Counted from the first letter of the stretch, positions 55,321 to 64,000 are shown. The stretch: DNA of 64,000 nucleotides from Deltaproteobacteria bacterium (GCA_003235365.1 QJWJ01000265.1:1-64000); one strand, 5' to 3'. Numbers and translations: made by a program. The notes: generated by a model from the sequence alone, not told the origin.

Positions 55321-55349
55321 TTGACGACCGGCGCAATCAGAGGTATGCC
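55321..55349 (+). promoter_or_regulatory. Candidate promoter of rplC
   Basis: TTGACG (55321-55326) and TATGCC (55344-55349) are separated by 17 bases, leaving a leader of about 75 bases before the rplC ATG. The -10 box is a weak match. Confidence 0.4.
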
Positions 55350-55430
55350 GCCCGGCCCATTTGCTCAACCAAGCCTGCACGGCAGGTGCGGCCCACTGTC
55401 CACTCGGTCATGGCCGTCAAGGAGGCTCAC

Positions 55431-56096
55431 ATGAATTCGTTTCCCGGTGTTCTAGGTCGTAAAGTTGGCATGACACAGTTGGTGGCTGAAGACGGCACCG
55501 TCACGCCCGTCACCGTCATCGAGGCGCGCTGCGTCGTGGTCAGCAAGCGCACAGCCGACAAGGACGGTTACACCGCTCTGGTGCTTGGTCTCGACGAGCG
55601 CACCGAGAAGCACACCAGCAAACCGGTTGCTGGTCAGTTCAAGAAGGCCGGGGTCAGCCCGAAGGTCGTGCTTCGTGAGTTTCGCTGTGACGAGGACTAC
55701 GCGGCCAAGTACGAGCCGGGTCAAGAGATCGCTCTCGGCGACGTGTTCGCCGACGGTCAATTGGTAGACGTACGCGGCACCTCGCGCGGTAAAGGATTCG
55801 CTGGCGTGATGAAGCGCCATGGCTTCCGCGGCGCCGGCGCATCTCACGGCGCACACGAATACAAGCGCCACGGTGGTTCGATCGGTACGAACATGACGCC
55901 GGGTCGTGTGCTTCCGGGCCGCAAGATGGCGGGCCAGATGGGCAACACCAAGGTCAGCATTCTCAACCAGCAGCTGCACAAGGTCATCGCCGACAAGGGG
56001 CTGGTCTTGGTTCGCGGTGGCATTCCGGGGGCTCCCGGGTGCATCGTCGAAGTGCGTGGCGCCGTGAAGAAGTCCGGCGGACGCGCCGCTGGCTGA
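55431..56096 (+). CDS. rplC: 50S ribosomal protein L3
   Basis: 221 residues from ATG 55431, preceded by a near-perfect AAGGAGG. L3 hallmarks: VLGRKVGMTQ at the start, GTSRGKGFAGVMKRHGF, RGAGASHGAH, GSIGTNMTPGRVLPGRKMAGQMG and a C-terminal KGLVLVRGGIPGAPG. L3 is an early-assembly protein near the peptidyl-transferase centre. The gene is not followed by rplD nor preceded by rpsJ, so it is outside the S10 operon, or a second copy. The next gene encodes a class I methyltransferase. Confidence 0.95.
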   Translation: MNSFPGVLGRKVGMTQLVAEDGTVTPVTVIEARCVVVSKRTADKDGYTALVLGLDERTEKHTSKPVAGQFKKAGVSPKVVLREFRCDEDYAAKYEPGQEIALGDVFADGQLVDVRGTSRGKGFAGVMKRHGFRGAGASHGAHEYKRHGGSIGTNMTPGRVLPGRKMAGQMGNTKVSILNQQLHKVIADKGLVLVRGGIPGAPGCIVEVRGAVKKSGGRAAG

Positions 56097-56106
56097 ACGG
56101 ACGACG

Positions 56107-57147
56107 GTGGGACGGGTGAGTGAGGTGGCTTTCGAGCCGCTCGTCGAGCCCGTCGCGAACGACGCGCCGACCCTGGTGAAGCGGCTTCATGCCGCCGCCC
56201 AGCGTCGGCGCTCGCTATTTGCGAGTACCGATGCCGTGCGCCTGTTCGACGCGAACCTGGACTTGCAGGTTGGGTCCGGCGAGCATGAGCCCCTCGGGGG
56301 TGCGGTCATCGAGCGGCTGGGAGACTACGCCGTGCTCAACACCTATGCCGCGCGAACCTTCGAGGCTCGAGTTGCGATAGCTGACGCATTGCTGACGCTC
56401 GGTGCCCGCGGTGTTTACCTCAAAGTGCGAGCGCGCGCTGACCTGCGGCGTCTCAATCGCGACGAGCTTGCACCCAAGCTGCCGCTGTCCGGCTCGGCTG
56501 CACCGGACGACGTGACGGTGAAAGAGAGCGGTATGCGGCTGGGTGTGCGCTTGGCTGACGGGCTATCGACGGGCCTGTTCTTGGATCAGCGAGACAATCG
56601 TCAGCGCGTGCGCGACGAGTGCCGGGGTGCGCGGGTTGCGAATCTGTTCTGCTACACGGGTTCGTTCAGCGTGGCCGCCGGCCTCGGTGGGGCCGAACGG
56701 GTTACCAGCGTGGATGTTTCTCCTGCCGTGCTGCAGCGCGTGGACGACAACCTGCGGTTGAACGAGCTGCCCCGAAGTCAACATCGGCTGCTCAAGGACG
56801 ACGCGCGCCGGTGGTTGCAACGAGCCGTGAGGCGCGCGGACCAATTCGATTGGATCGTGCTCGATCCGCCGAGTTTTGCGAGCGTCAAAGGGCAGGCTTT
56901 CAGCGTGTACCAAGACTACGGCCGAATGGTGGACAGCTGCGTTCGGCTGCTGGCGCCCGGTGGGAGGTTGCTGGCGGTCTTGAACCACCGCAAGACCAGC
57001 GCGCGCGACTTACTCGAGCTGGTGCGGGACGTCTCTGCCGCGGCGCGACGCTCCGTGCGAGAGCTATGCGCGTTGGCCGCGCCGGTGGACTGCATCGGCG
57101 AAGGGGAGGCGGCCACCAAGAGCGTCTTGCTCACGCTGGCCGACTGA
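56107..57147 (+). CDS. RlmI-like class I SAM-dependent rRNA methyltransferase
   Basis: 346 residues from GTG 56107, ten bases after rplC. An N-terminal PUA-like/RlmI region (about 45-125, RLFDANLDLQV, VLNTYAARTFEARV) precedes a Rossmann methyltransferase domain. SAM motif I is NLFCYTGSFSVAAGLGGAERVTSVD, and catalytic motif IV is IVLDPPSFA, of the C5-methyltransferase type (RlmI, RlmK). The target Cys of RlmI-type enzymes is not assignable with certainty. The enzyme probably makes 5-methylcytosine in 23S rRNA, a family-level inference. Confidence 0.85.
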   Translation: MGRVSEVAFEPLVEPVANDAPTLVKRLHAAAQRRRSLFASTDAVRLFDANLDLQVGSGEHEPLGGAVIERLGDYAVLNTYAARTFEARVAIADALLTLGARGVYLKVRARADLRRLNRDELAPKLPLSGSAAPDDVTVKESGMRLGVRLADGLSTGLFLDQRDNRQRVRDECRGARVANLFCYTGSFSVAAGLGGAERVTSVDVSPAVLQRVDDNLRLNELPRSQHRLLKDDARRWLQRAVRRADQFDWIVLDPPSFASVKGQAFSVYQDYGRMVDSCVRLLAPGGRLLAVLNHRKTSARDLLELVRDVSAAARRSVRELCALAAPVDCIGEGEAATKSVLLTLAD

Positions 57148-57277
57148 TGGGCGCCGTCTCGGCTTTTGCGAGCGCCCAGAGTCGCCGGCGGCTTGGCGTT
57201 CAGCCCGGGGCGGGGGGCGTCCGAGTCGCAGAGCGCGTGACACCTGGAGCATTTGATGGCACGCGAGAGGACGGATC

Positions 57278-57898
57278 ATGTCGCGGCGCAATCCCTACTC
57301 CCGAGCTGACCATCGCACGCTCAACGCCAAGGCGCAGGGTTACCCCGCGCGCAGCGTGTTCAAACTGCAGGAAATCGACGAGCGCTGCCATCTGCTGAAG
57401 GTCGGACAGTGCGTCGTGGACCTCGGCGCGGCACCCGGCTCCTGGAGCATGTACGTGGCCAAGAAGATCGGCCCGACCGGCAAGCTGCTGGCCGTCGATT
57501 TGCAGGCCATCGAGCAGTCGTTCCCCGCTAACGTCACCGTGCTGCAGGGTGATGCCTTGACGCTCGACACCGGGCTGCACGAACGCTGGGCACCGTACGA
57601 CGTCGTGTTGAGCGACATGGCGCCGAAGACTACGGGGGACAAGTTTGCCAACGCGGCTCGCAGTCACGACTTGTTCTGCTCAGCGCTTTCGGTGGCGGTC
57701 GCCTTCGGCAGGCCCGGTGGACACTTCGTCGGCAAGCTGTTCATGGGTCCCGACTTTCAGCAGGCGCGCAAGTTGGTTGCCGACGCGTTCGAACAGGTCA
57801 AGGTGGTCAAACCGAAAGGCACTCGCGACAACAGCGTGGAGGTGTTTCTGGTTGGCATGGGGCGCAAGAGCCCAGAGCTCGAGCCTGTAGGGGATTGA
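57278..57898 (+). CDS. rlmE: 23S rRNA 2'-O-methyltransferase RlmE (FtsJ/RrmJ)
   Basis: 206 residues from ATG 57278. It has the RrmJ hallmarks: N-terminal RSVFKLQEIDERCHLL, SAM motif VDLGAAPGSWS, the DMAPKTTG motif containing a catalytic Asp, and the later catalytic Lys in FVGKLFMGPDF and VVKPKGTR. It methylates U2552 of 23S rRNA late in 50S assembly. ATG 57278 gives the expected length. The TTG at 57895 for the next gene would overlap its stop. Confidence 0.93.
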   Translation: MSRRNPYSRADHRTLNAKAQGYPARSVFKLQEIDERCHLLKVGQCVVDLGAAPGSWSMYVAKKIGPTGKLLAVDLQAIEQSFPANVTVLQGDALTLDTGLHERWAPYDVVLSDMAPKTTGDKFANAARSHDLFCSALSVAVAFGRPGGHFVGKLFMGPDFQQARKLVADAFEQVKVVKPKGTRDNSVEVFLVGMGRKSPELEPVGD

Positions 57899-57966
57899 CC
57901 GCGTCGCCTGCCGGCGGCTGCAGGAAACTGGGCCACGGCAGACGCTCCGTGCATACCCCTGAGGTG

Positions 57967-59607
57967 ATGCTTGGTCTTCTGCGTTTCGTCTCGACCGCTG
58001 GCGCGCGCCACCGACCGCGCCGCTCGCGAGTGCTCGGCCATCTGGGGCTCGCTGTCCTGGCGAGCTGGGGCTGCAGCGAGAGCGGTGTGTCTGGCCCCAA
58101 GTCGAGCCTGCCGGCGGAACACGTGATGACTCGCATCCCGCTGATGGCACTGGAGCACGACGCCGAGCGAGTCGTCGACGTCGTTTCGCGGAGCGCGCAG
58201 CGGCTGCAGGGGGAGTCAGCGCCCGCCGCGGCAAAACCCGCTGAGGGAGATACACCTGCGGAGGCTTCGCCCGAACCTCGACCGCGCTCGGTCGTGGCGA
58301 TCCGCCGGATGGTCGAGGTGCGCAAGCGGCCCGACCCGAACGCACCGATCATCGGCTACGTGCGCAGTGGCGCAGTGGTCCAGGTTCATGGCGACCCGGT
58401 GCCGACCAAGCGGTGCGGCTTCGTGGCGGTGCTGCCCACCGGTTTCGTCTGTGCTTCGGAGGTGAGCGACGATGTGGAGCAGCCGCTGGCTCAGATCTGG
58501 GCAGAGGGGGCCAATCGTCGGGCGGCGCTTCCATATTTCTATGGGCGCTCCAAAGCGACCCCGCCGCCGCTGTACAACCGCGTTCCTAGTGTTGACGAGC
58601 AGCGACGCACCGAGCCTGAACTGGGGGGACGCAGACATGGCTATCAGGCGGACTGGGTCGCCATCGCGAACAACCCCACGCCGAGCTTCCTGCGCGATGG
58701 GTCCTCGTCGCTTCGGGCGAACGGTTTGCGGCGCAGCGCCCTGGCCGTCTCTGCGGGTAGACCCATCGCCGATAGCGCCTTCGCGTTTCTGCAGTTGTTC
58801 GAAGCGGGCGGGCGCTACTACGGGTTGACCACGGACTTGTCGGTGTTGCCGCTCGACCACCTCGAACCCGTCGAGCCGAGCCAGTTCTCCGGCGTGGTGC
58901 TCGGCAATGCGCTGCAGTTGCCCGTCGCGTTCGTGCGTGCCCGCAATGCCTACCTGTACTCGGGGCAACCCTCCGCGGGTTTGAAGGTCGAGCGCCGGGT
59001 GGAGTACCGCGAGGCGTTCGGTCTGACCGGTGAGGAACAGCGTATCGGCGCGCGGCGCTTCCTGCAGGTTCACGGAGGGCAGTGGCTCATCGACACGCCC
59101 GAGCTGCTCGTCGCTCGAGGTCCGACGCGCATGCCTCACTGGGCGGACGCGGGCGCGCCGTGGATCGACGTCTCGCTGCAGCGGCAGACCCTGGTCGCGT
59201 ACGAGGGCAGTCGGCCCGTGTACGCCACGCTGGTCTCCACTGGTTTGGAAGTGATGACCCCGCCGCCCGATCCGTCGGCTGCTGGCGCCGAAGTCCAGAC
59301 CCGTTCGACCATTCGAGGTGATTTCCGCGTCCACACCAAGTTCGTCACGGCAACCATGGACAGCGACGTACCGGGCGACGAGTACGATCTGCGCGACGTC
59401 CCGTACGTGCAGTACTTCGAGGGCAACTACGCGCTGCACGCGGCGTTCTGGCACGACGATTTCGGCAAGCCGCGTAGCCACGGCTGCATCAACTTGTCGC
59501 CTCTCGACGCTCGCTGGCTGTTCGAATGGACCGAGCCGCGCGTGCCGCAGACGTGGTACGCCGCTTTGTCGCTGTTGAACGGCACCCGGCTACGCATCCG
59601 ACCCTGA
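57967..59607 (+). CDS. L,D-transpeptidase (YkuD) envelope lipoprotein
   Basis: 546 residues from ATG 57967 (TTG 57895, overlapping the rlmE stop, is an alternative). A basic start leads into a signal segment with lipobox LASWGC. An SH3-like region (about 125-195, VVAIRRMVEVRKRPDPNAPIIG) and two further beta-rich parts precede the YkuD catalytic domain at about 420-530. Its motif SHGCINLSPLDA carries the catalytic Cys, with His in the SHGC motif and Arg to its right. The enzyme makes 3-3 peptidoglycan cross-links or attaches proteins to peptidoglycan. The large extra N-terminal part is unusual for the family. Confidence 0.88.
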   Translation: MLGLLRFVSTAGARHRPRRSRVLGHLGLAVLASWGCSESGVSGPKSSLPAEHVMTRIPLMALEHDAERVVDVVSRSAQRLQGESAPAAAKPAEGDTPAEASPEPRPRSVVAIRRMVEVRKRPDPNAPIIGYVRSGAVVQVHGDPVPTKRCGFVAVLPTGFVCASEVSDDVEQPLAQIWAEGANRRAALPYFYGRSKATPPPLYNRVPSVDEQRRTEPELGGRRHGYQADWVAIANNPTPSFLRDGSSSLRANGLRRSALAVSAGRPIADSAFAFLQLFEAGGRYYGLTTDLSVLPLDHLEPVEPSQFSGVVLGNALQLPVAFVRARNAYLYSGQPSAGLKVERRVEYREAFGLTGEEQRIGARRFLQVHGGQWLIDTPELLVARGPTRMPHWADAGAPWIDVSLQRQTLVAYEGSRPVYATLVSTGLEVMTPPPDPSAAGAEVQTRSTIRGDFRVHTKFVTATMDSDVPGDEYDLRDVPYVQYFEGNYALHAAFWHDDFGKPRSHGCINLSPLDARWLFEWTEPRVPQTWYAALSLLNGTRLRIRP

Positions 59608-59643
59608 CGTCGAAACGCGTGCCGCTGGGTCGAGTCTTTCGAT

Positions 59644-61209
59644 TCAGTGACGGAAGTGTCGGACGCCGGTGAACACCATGGCGATGCCCGCCGCGTTGGC
59701 GGCGGCGATCACACTTTCGTCCTGCTTGCTCCCGCCTGGCTGCGCAATGGCTGTGATGCCTGCCGCAGCGGCAGTCTCGATGCTGTCGGGGAAGGGGAAG
59801 AACGCATCGCTGGCCATGACGCTGCCCTTGACGCGCTCGGCGGCGTTTTCGCAGGCGACCTTGACCGCCAGGACGCGCGCCGTCTGTCCCCCGCCGACGC
59901 CGACGGTGACCATGCTGCCATCGGCATTGGGGCCGGCCAGCACGATGGCGTTGCTCTTGACGTGCTTGCACGCGACCCAGGCGAACTCGAGGGCACGCAT
60001 TTCCTGGTCGCTCGGGGCGCGCTCGGTGACGACGCGACCTCCGCGCACCTCACCAGGTCCGGTGGTGTCGCGATCTTGCACGACGAGGCCACCGCCGACC
60101 CGCTTGAGCTGCAGTGCGGCGTAATCCGACGGGAGCCAGGCGCCGGTGGAAAGGATGCGCAGCGCCTTCTTCTGGCGCAGACGCTCCAGGGCGGGAGCGG
60201 CGTAGCCAGGCGCGATCACGCACTCGATGAAGGTTTCGGCGATGGCTTCTGCCGTTTCGAGATCGACTTCGCGGTTGAGGGCAACGATCCCGCCGAACGC
60301 ACTCATCGCGTCTGCTTCGCGCGCCGCGCGGTACGCGTCGACCAGCCGTGCGCTGGTGGCCAACCCACAGGGACTGGCGTGCTTGATGACGACCGAGGCG
60401 GGGCCCTCGAAGTCGCGCACGGCTTCGACCGCGGCCTCGACGTCGACCAGATTGTTGAAGCTCAGCTCTTTGGCACCGGTACCGAGGCTTTGGGCGAGCG
60501 CCAGCGACCCGGGGACGGCACCGCGCTCGCGGTAGAACGCGCCCCCCTGGTGCGGGTTTTCGCCGTAGCGCAGACCATAACACTTCTCCAGCACCAGCGT
60601 GCGGTTGCGCGGGTGTCCGTCGCTCTCGCCGAAACCGCTGAGCCACGTGGAAATCATGCCGTCATAGGCCGCCGTGTGGGCGAAGGCTTTTGCCGCGAGC
60701 CGTTGGCGGGTCTCGGCGCTCAGGACTCGGTCACCGGCTCTGAGCTCGTCGATGACGGCGGGGTAATCCGACGCGTCGCAGATGACGCCGACTCGGGCGT
60801 GGTTCTTGGCGGCCGAGCGCAACATGCTCGGCCCACCGATGTCGATGTTCTCCACCAGCTCTTCGTAGGTGGCGTCCTTGCGTTGTAGGGTCTGCTCGAA
60901 GGGGTACAGATTGACCACGACCAGGTCGATGAACTCGGCTCCGATGCGCTGCAAGTCGGCTTCGTCGGTCCCTTCGCGGGCCAGCACCGCTCCGTGCACG
61001 CGCGGGTGAAGTGTCTTGACCCGGCCGTCCATGACCTCAGGTGAGCCGGTATAGCTTTCGACCGTTTGCACGGCGATCCCCGCTTCGGCCAGTGCTTTGT
61101 AGGTGCCGCCCGTGGAGAGCAGCGTGACGTCCAGTTCCACGAGGGCGCGAGCCAGGTCGAGCAGGCCAGTCTTGTCGGATACGGAGAGCAGTGCGCGTCG
61201 GATTGCCAT
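59644..61209 (-). CDS. purH: Bifunctional AICAR transformylase/IMP cyclohydrolase PurH
   Basis: 521 residues from ATG 61209. The N-terminal MGS-like cyclohydrolase domain (about 1-200) starts RRALLSVSDKTG and has LLSTGGTYKAL and NIDIGGPSMLRSAAKNH. The AICAR transformylase domain (about 200-521) has RYGENPHQG, VIKHASPCGLA and KSNAIVLAG, and ends in VFTGVRHFRH. It catalyses the last two steps of IMP synthesis. A weak promoter-like TTGACG/TAGGCG pair lies just upstream at 61220-61248 on the minus strand. Confidence 0.97.
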   Translation of the reverse strand: MAIRRALLSVSDKTGLLDLARALVELDVTLLSTGGTYKALAEAGIAVQTVESYTGSPEVMDGRVKTLHPRVHGAVLAREGTDEADLQRIGAEFIDLVVVNLYPFEQTLQRKDATYEELVENIDIGGPSMLRSAAKNHARVGVICDASDYPAVIDELRAGDRVLSAETRQRLAAKAFAHTAAYDGMISTWLSGFGESDGHPRNRTLVLEKCYGLRYGENPHQGGAFYRERGAVPGSLALAQSLGTGAKELSFNNLVDVEAAVEAVRDFEGPASVVIKHASPCGLATSARLVDAYRAAREADAMSAFGGIVALNREVDLETAEAIAETFIECVIAPGYAAPALERLRQKKALRILSTGAWLPSDYAALQLKRVGGGLVVQDRDTTGPGEVRGGRVVTERAPSDQEMRALEFAWVACKHVKSNAIVLAGPNADGSMVTVGVGGGQTARVLAVKVACENAAERVKGSVMASDAFFPFPDSIETAAAAGITAIAQPGGSKQDESVIAAANAAGIAMVFTGVRHFRH

Positions 61210-61456
61210 GGGACCTGCCCGCCTATCCCCAAAACCCAGCGTCGTCAACGCCACTGCCGGCATCGCCGCATCGAACTTCTGATGGTCGCCGTTCCCGTGG
61301 CTGCGCGGTCGGATGTGCGCCCACCTGACTCGCCGCCTCGGTGCGTCACTGTCGGCGTGGCGACCCAATTCGAACCGTGGGACCGCTCCGCCCGAGTTGG
61401 GGTCTGGGCCGAATCAGGACTCGCCACGCCGGTACTGGTTTGTTTACGATGAGGCG

Positions 61457-62143
61457 ATGAACGTCATCCGCTACTCGGCCCACCGGGCTGATGCTGCGAC
61501 ATCGGGCGCGCGTAACTGGTGGGCTGGCTGCGGTGCGCGGCTGGTAGCGTCCGCGGTGCTCTTGCTAGGAGGGACTGCCTGCGAGGAGCCACGAGGTGGG
61601 GGCCAAGACGTCTCGGCGCAGCCGGGGATCTTCCAGGGGACGAGCAACGGTGGGGCGCTGCTGGATGAGGACGTCGCGTGCATGCGCATCTCGATGGTTC
61701 TGCATGAAATGGACTCTCAGCTCAACTGCCGGGATGTCGACATTCAAGCCTGCCCAGATTTGATCCGCCCCGCAGGTTCTGCAGCCTGCACGCGCTTTTC
61801 CGAGCAGTCCGTGCAGAAGTGCGAAGGAACCATTCGGTCGTACTCGGACTGCAGCCAGTTCGAGTCGGAACGTTGCCTGCTGGTCAGCGTCCTGGATGAA
61901 ATGACTCCAGGGTGCGTGCCGCCGGGACCACCTGGCGAGCCTGACGGCGGCCTGGACGGAGGCAGCGATGCGGGCGATGCCGGGGATGCGGGAGACGCCG
62001 CGGGCCCCGAGGCGGGGTTGGCCCGGGACGCGAGTCCGTCTGAGGCGGGCGTGGACGGCAGCGCGATCGAGGCCGGATCGGCGGTGCCGGCAGATGCCTC
62101 GACATCGTCGATGAACGACGCGGCCTCCGCCGACGGCGGCTAA
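61457..62143 (+). CDS. Cys-containing lipoprotein with an Asp/Ala/Gly-rich tail
   Basis: 228 residues from ATG 61457. The signal peptide ends with lipobox GGTAC at about residue 41. The mature domain holds eight cysteines between about residues 76 and 150 (VACM, LNCR, QACPD, AACTR, QKCEG, SDCS, ERCL, PGCV), probably disulphide-bonded. The tail is low complexity, with four DAG-type units and further Asp/Ala/Gly/Glu stretches to the end. Such tails are common in lipoproteins of Polyangia. Function unknown. Confidence 0.8.
   Translation: MNVIRYSAHRADAATSGARNWWAGCGARLVASAVLLLGGTACEEPRGGGQDVSAQPGIFQGTSNGGALLDEDVACMRISMVLHEMDSQLNCRDVDIQACPDLIRPAGSAACTRFSEQSVQKCEGTIRSYSDCSQFESERCLLVSVLDEMTPGCVPPGPPGEPDGGLDGGSDAGDAGDAGDAAGPEAGLARDASPSEAGVDGSAIEAGSAVPADASTSSMNDAASADGG
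61967..61999 (+). repeat. 9-bp coding tandem repeat (GAT GCS GGN)
   Basis: Successive GATGCGGGC, GATGCCGGG and GATGCGGGA units and a degenerate GACGCCG encode the DAGDAGDAGDA stretch of the lipoprotein tail. Confidence 0.7.
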
Positions 62144-62170
62144 TTGGGCGAGCGCGATGGTCGGGCCCGC

Positions 62171-63208
62171 TCAGCCCCCGACGGGTGAGGGCTCCTTCAC
62201 GCCGTCCCAAAAGGCTCGCATGTCGTCGGGAAGCGGGGCGCGAATGTCCAGCGGCGCCCACGTCAGGGCATGCGATAGCTCGTAGCGCGCCGCGTGCAAG
62301 GCTTGGCGCGGCATTTCCAACAGCTCCCACTCGGCTTCGGTGAGCAGCCCGTCGGCGCCGCGGGCGTGCAGGCGTTCGTCGGGGCCGTACAGCTTGTCTC
62401 CGACCACGGGCGTCCCGGTGGCCGCGAGGTGAATGCGGATTTGGTGCTGACGGCCAGTGAGCAGCTCGCATTCGACCAGGGCATAGCCGTCCGCCTGCTC
62501 GATGACCCGAACGCGGGTCTGCGCGGACAAGCCTTCGCCGGGCGCAGCGACGCGCATCTTGACGCGCAGCGAGTTGGTGGGGTCGCGCTCGAGCGGCAAG
62601 TCGATGATGCCCTCGCGGGGGATGCCCCAGGTGATCGTCTGGTAGGTCTTGCGCACGTAGGCTTGCCTGCCTTCGGGGATCGGCAGTGTCGACTCGAGCA
62701 GCATCTTGAAGGCGCGGTCGGCCCCTGGCGTCAGAGCCAGGATCAGCACCCCGCTGGTATCTCTGTCCAAGCGGTGGATCAAACTGAAGTACTGGCCGTC
62801 GAAGCGGTGCTCGAGCAGTTTGATGATGGTGTGGTGATAGTGGCTCGCCGTGGGGTGCACGGTGATGTTCGGGGGTTTGTGAACTGCCAGGATGTGCTCG
62901 TCGCGATACAGTTCTGGCAGAGCCAAGCCTTCGTCGAGTTCATCCACGGGGACGCGCCACAAGACGATCTGTTGTTCTGGTTGCAGGCGCTGATTGGGGC
63001 GCAGTCGTCGCCCATTGACGTCGAAAGCGGCCTGTTGAGCGATTCGCTTGGCACGCGTCCGGCTCGTGTTGCGCAGTGACAGTCGCAGAAACACGTCGAG
63101 ACGTGTGCCCGCAAGCTCGGGGGACACGCGCAGGGTGCGCGCCGTCGCCTCGGGATCGACCTCAGCCGGGCGTTCGAGGTCAGTTTGCTGCCAACGCGGT
63201 TGACCCAC
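62171..63208 (-). CDS. RluA-family pseudouridine synthase
   Basis: 345 residues from GTG 63208. An S4-like N-terminal region (about 25-90, RLDVFLRLSLRNTSRTRAKRIA) precedes the catalytic domain with the motif HRLDRDTSGVLIL, whose Asp attacks uridine, and GRQHQIRIHLAATG. The family converts uridine to pseudouridine in rRNA or tRNA. It is distinct from the RluD-like protein at 17512, so the strain has at least two RluA-family enzymes here. It ends beside the argB gene. Confidence 0.9.
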   Translation of the reverse strand: MGQPRWQQTDLERPAEVDPEATARTLRVSPELAGTRLDVFLRLSLRNTSRTRAKRIAQQAAFDVNGRRLRPNQRLQPEQQIVLWRVPVDELDEGLALPELYRDEHILAVHKPPNITVHPTASHYHHTIIKLLEHRFDGQYFSLIHRLDRDTSGVLILALTPGADRAFKMLLESTLPIPEGRQAYVRKTYQTITWGIPREGIIDLPLERDPTNSLRVKMRVAAPGEGLSAQTRVRVIEQADGYALVECELLTGRQHQIRIHLAATGTPVVGDKLYGPDERLHARGADGLLTEAEWELLEMPRQALHAARYELSHALTWAPLDIRAPLPDDMRAFWDGVKEPSPVGG

Positions 63209-63222
63209 GGTCTTATTGGACG

Positions 63223-64000
63223 CTACGGGCCATCGAACGCCCCGGGGGCCAGCGAATCGCCGTCGTCTTCGCGCTGAGGGGAGTCGGAGTGGATCTCCGT
63301 TCCGACGCCGCTGTCGGTGAAGATCTCGAGCAACAGGGCGTGCCGTTGACGGCCGTCGATGATGTGCACCTTTTCCACGCCCTGTTGGACCGCGGACAAC
63401 GCGCAGCGCACCTTCGGGATCATACCGCCCGAAATGACGCCGTTGCCGATCAGCGCTTCGACCTGGGTCGCGCCGAGGGAGCTGAGGTGATGTCCCTGGG
63501 CGTCTCGCACCCCTTCCACGTCGGTCATCAGCACCAGCTTGGATGCTTTGAGGGCTGCGGCAACCTCGCCAGCCGCGGTGTCCGCGTTGACGTTGAGGGG
63601 GCGCCCGTCATCGTCGATGGCGATCGGGGCGATCACAGGCACGAAGCCGCCGCCGCACAATTCTTGGATTAGCCGCGGATCGACGTGGCGGATGCGCCCG
63701 ACGAGGCCGAGATCGACGTCGATGGTCGACCCGTCTTCGGCTCGGCCCTGCGCGGTACCCAAGCGCTGCGCTTTGATGAACGTGTCGTCTCTCCCAGATA
63801 GACCCATCGCCCGGCCGCCCTGGCTGCAGATCAGACCGACGATGTCGGAGTTGACCTGGCCGGCCAGCACCATTTCGACGACTTTCATCGTTTCGGCGTC
63901 CGTGACCCGCAGCCCACCGCGGAACGTACTTTCGATCCCCATCTGCTTGAGCGTGTCGTCGATCTGGGGGCCACCGCCGTGAACGACCACCACCCGGATC
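63223..64000 (-). CDS. argB: Acetylglutamate kinase (5' end beyond window)
   Basis: The window edge removes the N-terminus. The frame is open to base 64000 and the first visible codons lead into the VVVVHGGGPQI phosphate-binding loop. Downstream features typical of ArgB are GLRVTDAETMKVVEMVLAG, GKDDT-type GRDDTFIKAQRL, PVIAPIAIDDDGRPLNVNADTAAGEVAAAL, and TDVEGVRDAQG with VISGGMIPKV. It phosphorylates N-acetylglutamate in arginine synthesis. The C-terminal tail is acidic. Confidence 0.93.
   Translation of the reverse strand, partial: IRVVVVHGGGPQIDDTLKQMGIESTFRGGLRVTDAETMKVVEMVLAGQVNSDIVGLICSQGGRAMGLSGRDDTFIKAQRLGTAQGRAEDGSTIDVDLGLVGRIRHVDPRLIQELCGGGFVPVIAPIAIDDDGRPLNVNADTAAGEVAAALKASKLVLMTDVEGVRDAQGHHLSSLGATQVEALIGNGVISGGMIPKVRCALSAVQQGVEKVHIIDGRQRHALLLEIFTDSGVGTEIHSDSPQREDDGDSLAPGAFDGP

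Larger units (their letters stand above)
54978..55430. other. 453-bp intergenic region between rplS and rplC
   Basis: It holds two divergent promoters (for rplS and rplC). The rest (about 55040-55320) shows only shadow frames without protein character, and I see no RNA gene or repeat. Confidence 0.5.

Noticed and set aside
55067-55434. Open frames on both strands in the rplS-rplC gap
   Set aside because: The peptides are Pro/Arg/Ser-rich with no domain, as expected from chance frames in GC-rich sequence, and they overlap the promoters.

Overview
The window is a continuous, GC-rich, gene-dense piece of bacterial chromosome. No tRNA, rRNA, CRISPR array, IS element or prophage is visible. I read it as Myxococcota, most likely Polyangia/Polyangiales. 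The reasons are the many lipoproteins and TPR proteins, a run of genes resembling the Myxococcus gltD-gltE-gltF-gltG gliding genes (ending in an AgmX/PglI-type C-terminal domain), FHA signalling proteins, an FHA-ABC transporter fusion, Asp-Ala-Gly-rich lipoprotein tails, and frequent GTG starts with 4-base stop/start overlaps. The lineage is inferred from gene content only.

Layout. 1-1935 (minus): an ECF-type sigma factor and its one-base-overlapping zinc-finger anti-sigma factor, which runs off the left edge. 2194-13517 (plus): an envelope operon of an exported coiled-coil protein, two large TPR proteins, a TPR lipoprotein, a small exported protein, a three-helix membrane protein with possible TolQ/ExbB resemblance, and a GltG/PglI-like protein. 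13696-16396: an exported unknown, an outer-membrane beta-barrel and an overlapping short Wza-type (OPX) polysaccharide export lipoprotein. 16542-18468: Maf, a small unknown and an RluA-family pseudouridine synthase. 18489-19657 (minus): a flippase-like membrane protein with a small coupled membrane protein. 19799-23045: an orphan MoxR ATPase, two lipoproteins separated by a 22-bp tandem repeat, and a class II amidotransferase homologue lacking its catalytic cysteine. 23241-37263: housekeeping genes (asnS, PDZ protein, YgfZ-like, cysteine synthase, mazG, rlmN, biotin carboxylase, phosphohexomutase, an M16 peptidase pair, lepA).

37463-48194: a ribbon-helix-helix regulator, two tandem lipoproteins with Ca-binding-type repeats, an RsuA-family pseudouridine synthase, a zinc-ribbon/Tudor-like pair, an aminopeptidase P, a three-gene operon of exported unknowns, a quinone oxidoreductase, a SpoU methyltransferase and a PHA-granule-type protein. 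48403-54361 (minus): three FHA proteins, i.e. a zinc-ribbon/FHA protein, a vWA-TM-FHA protein and a triple-FHA ABCG-like transporter. 54618-64000: rplS, an isolated rplC, two rRNA methyltransferases, an L,D-transpeptidase, purH, a Cys-rich lipoprotein, a second RluA-type enzyme and argB cut by the right edge.

The two parts most worth following up are the envelope module at 2194-16396, where a Glt-like trans-envelope scaffold sits beside a split OPX/beta-barrel exporter, and the FHA trio, which looks like a phosphothreonine-dependent transport module whose kinase must lie elsewhere. Many genes in the right two thirds modify rRNA or act in translation (asnS, rlmN, lepA, three pseudouridine synthases, three methyltransferases, rplS, rplC).
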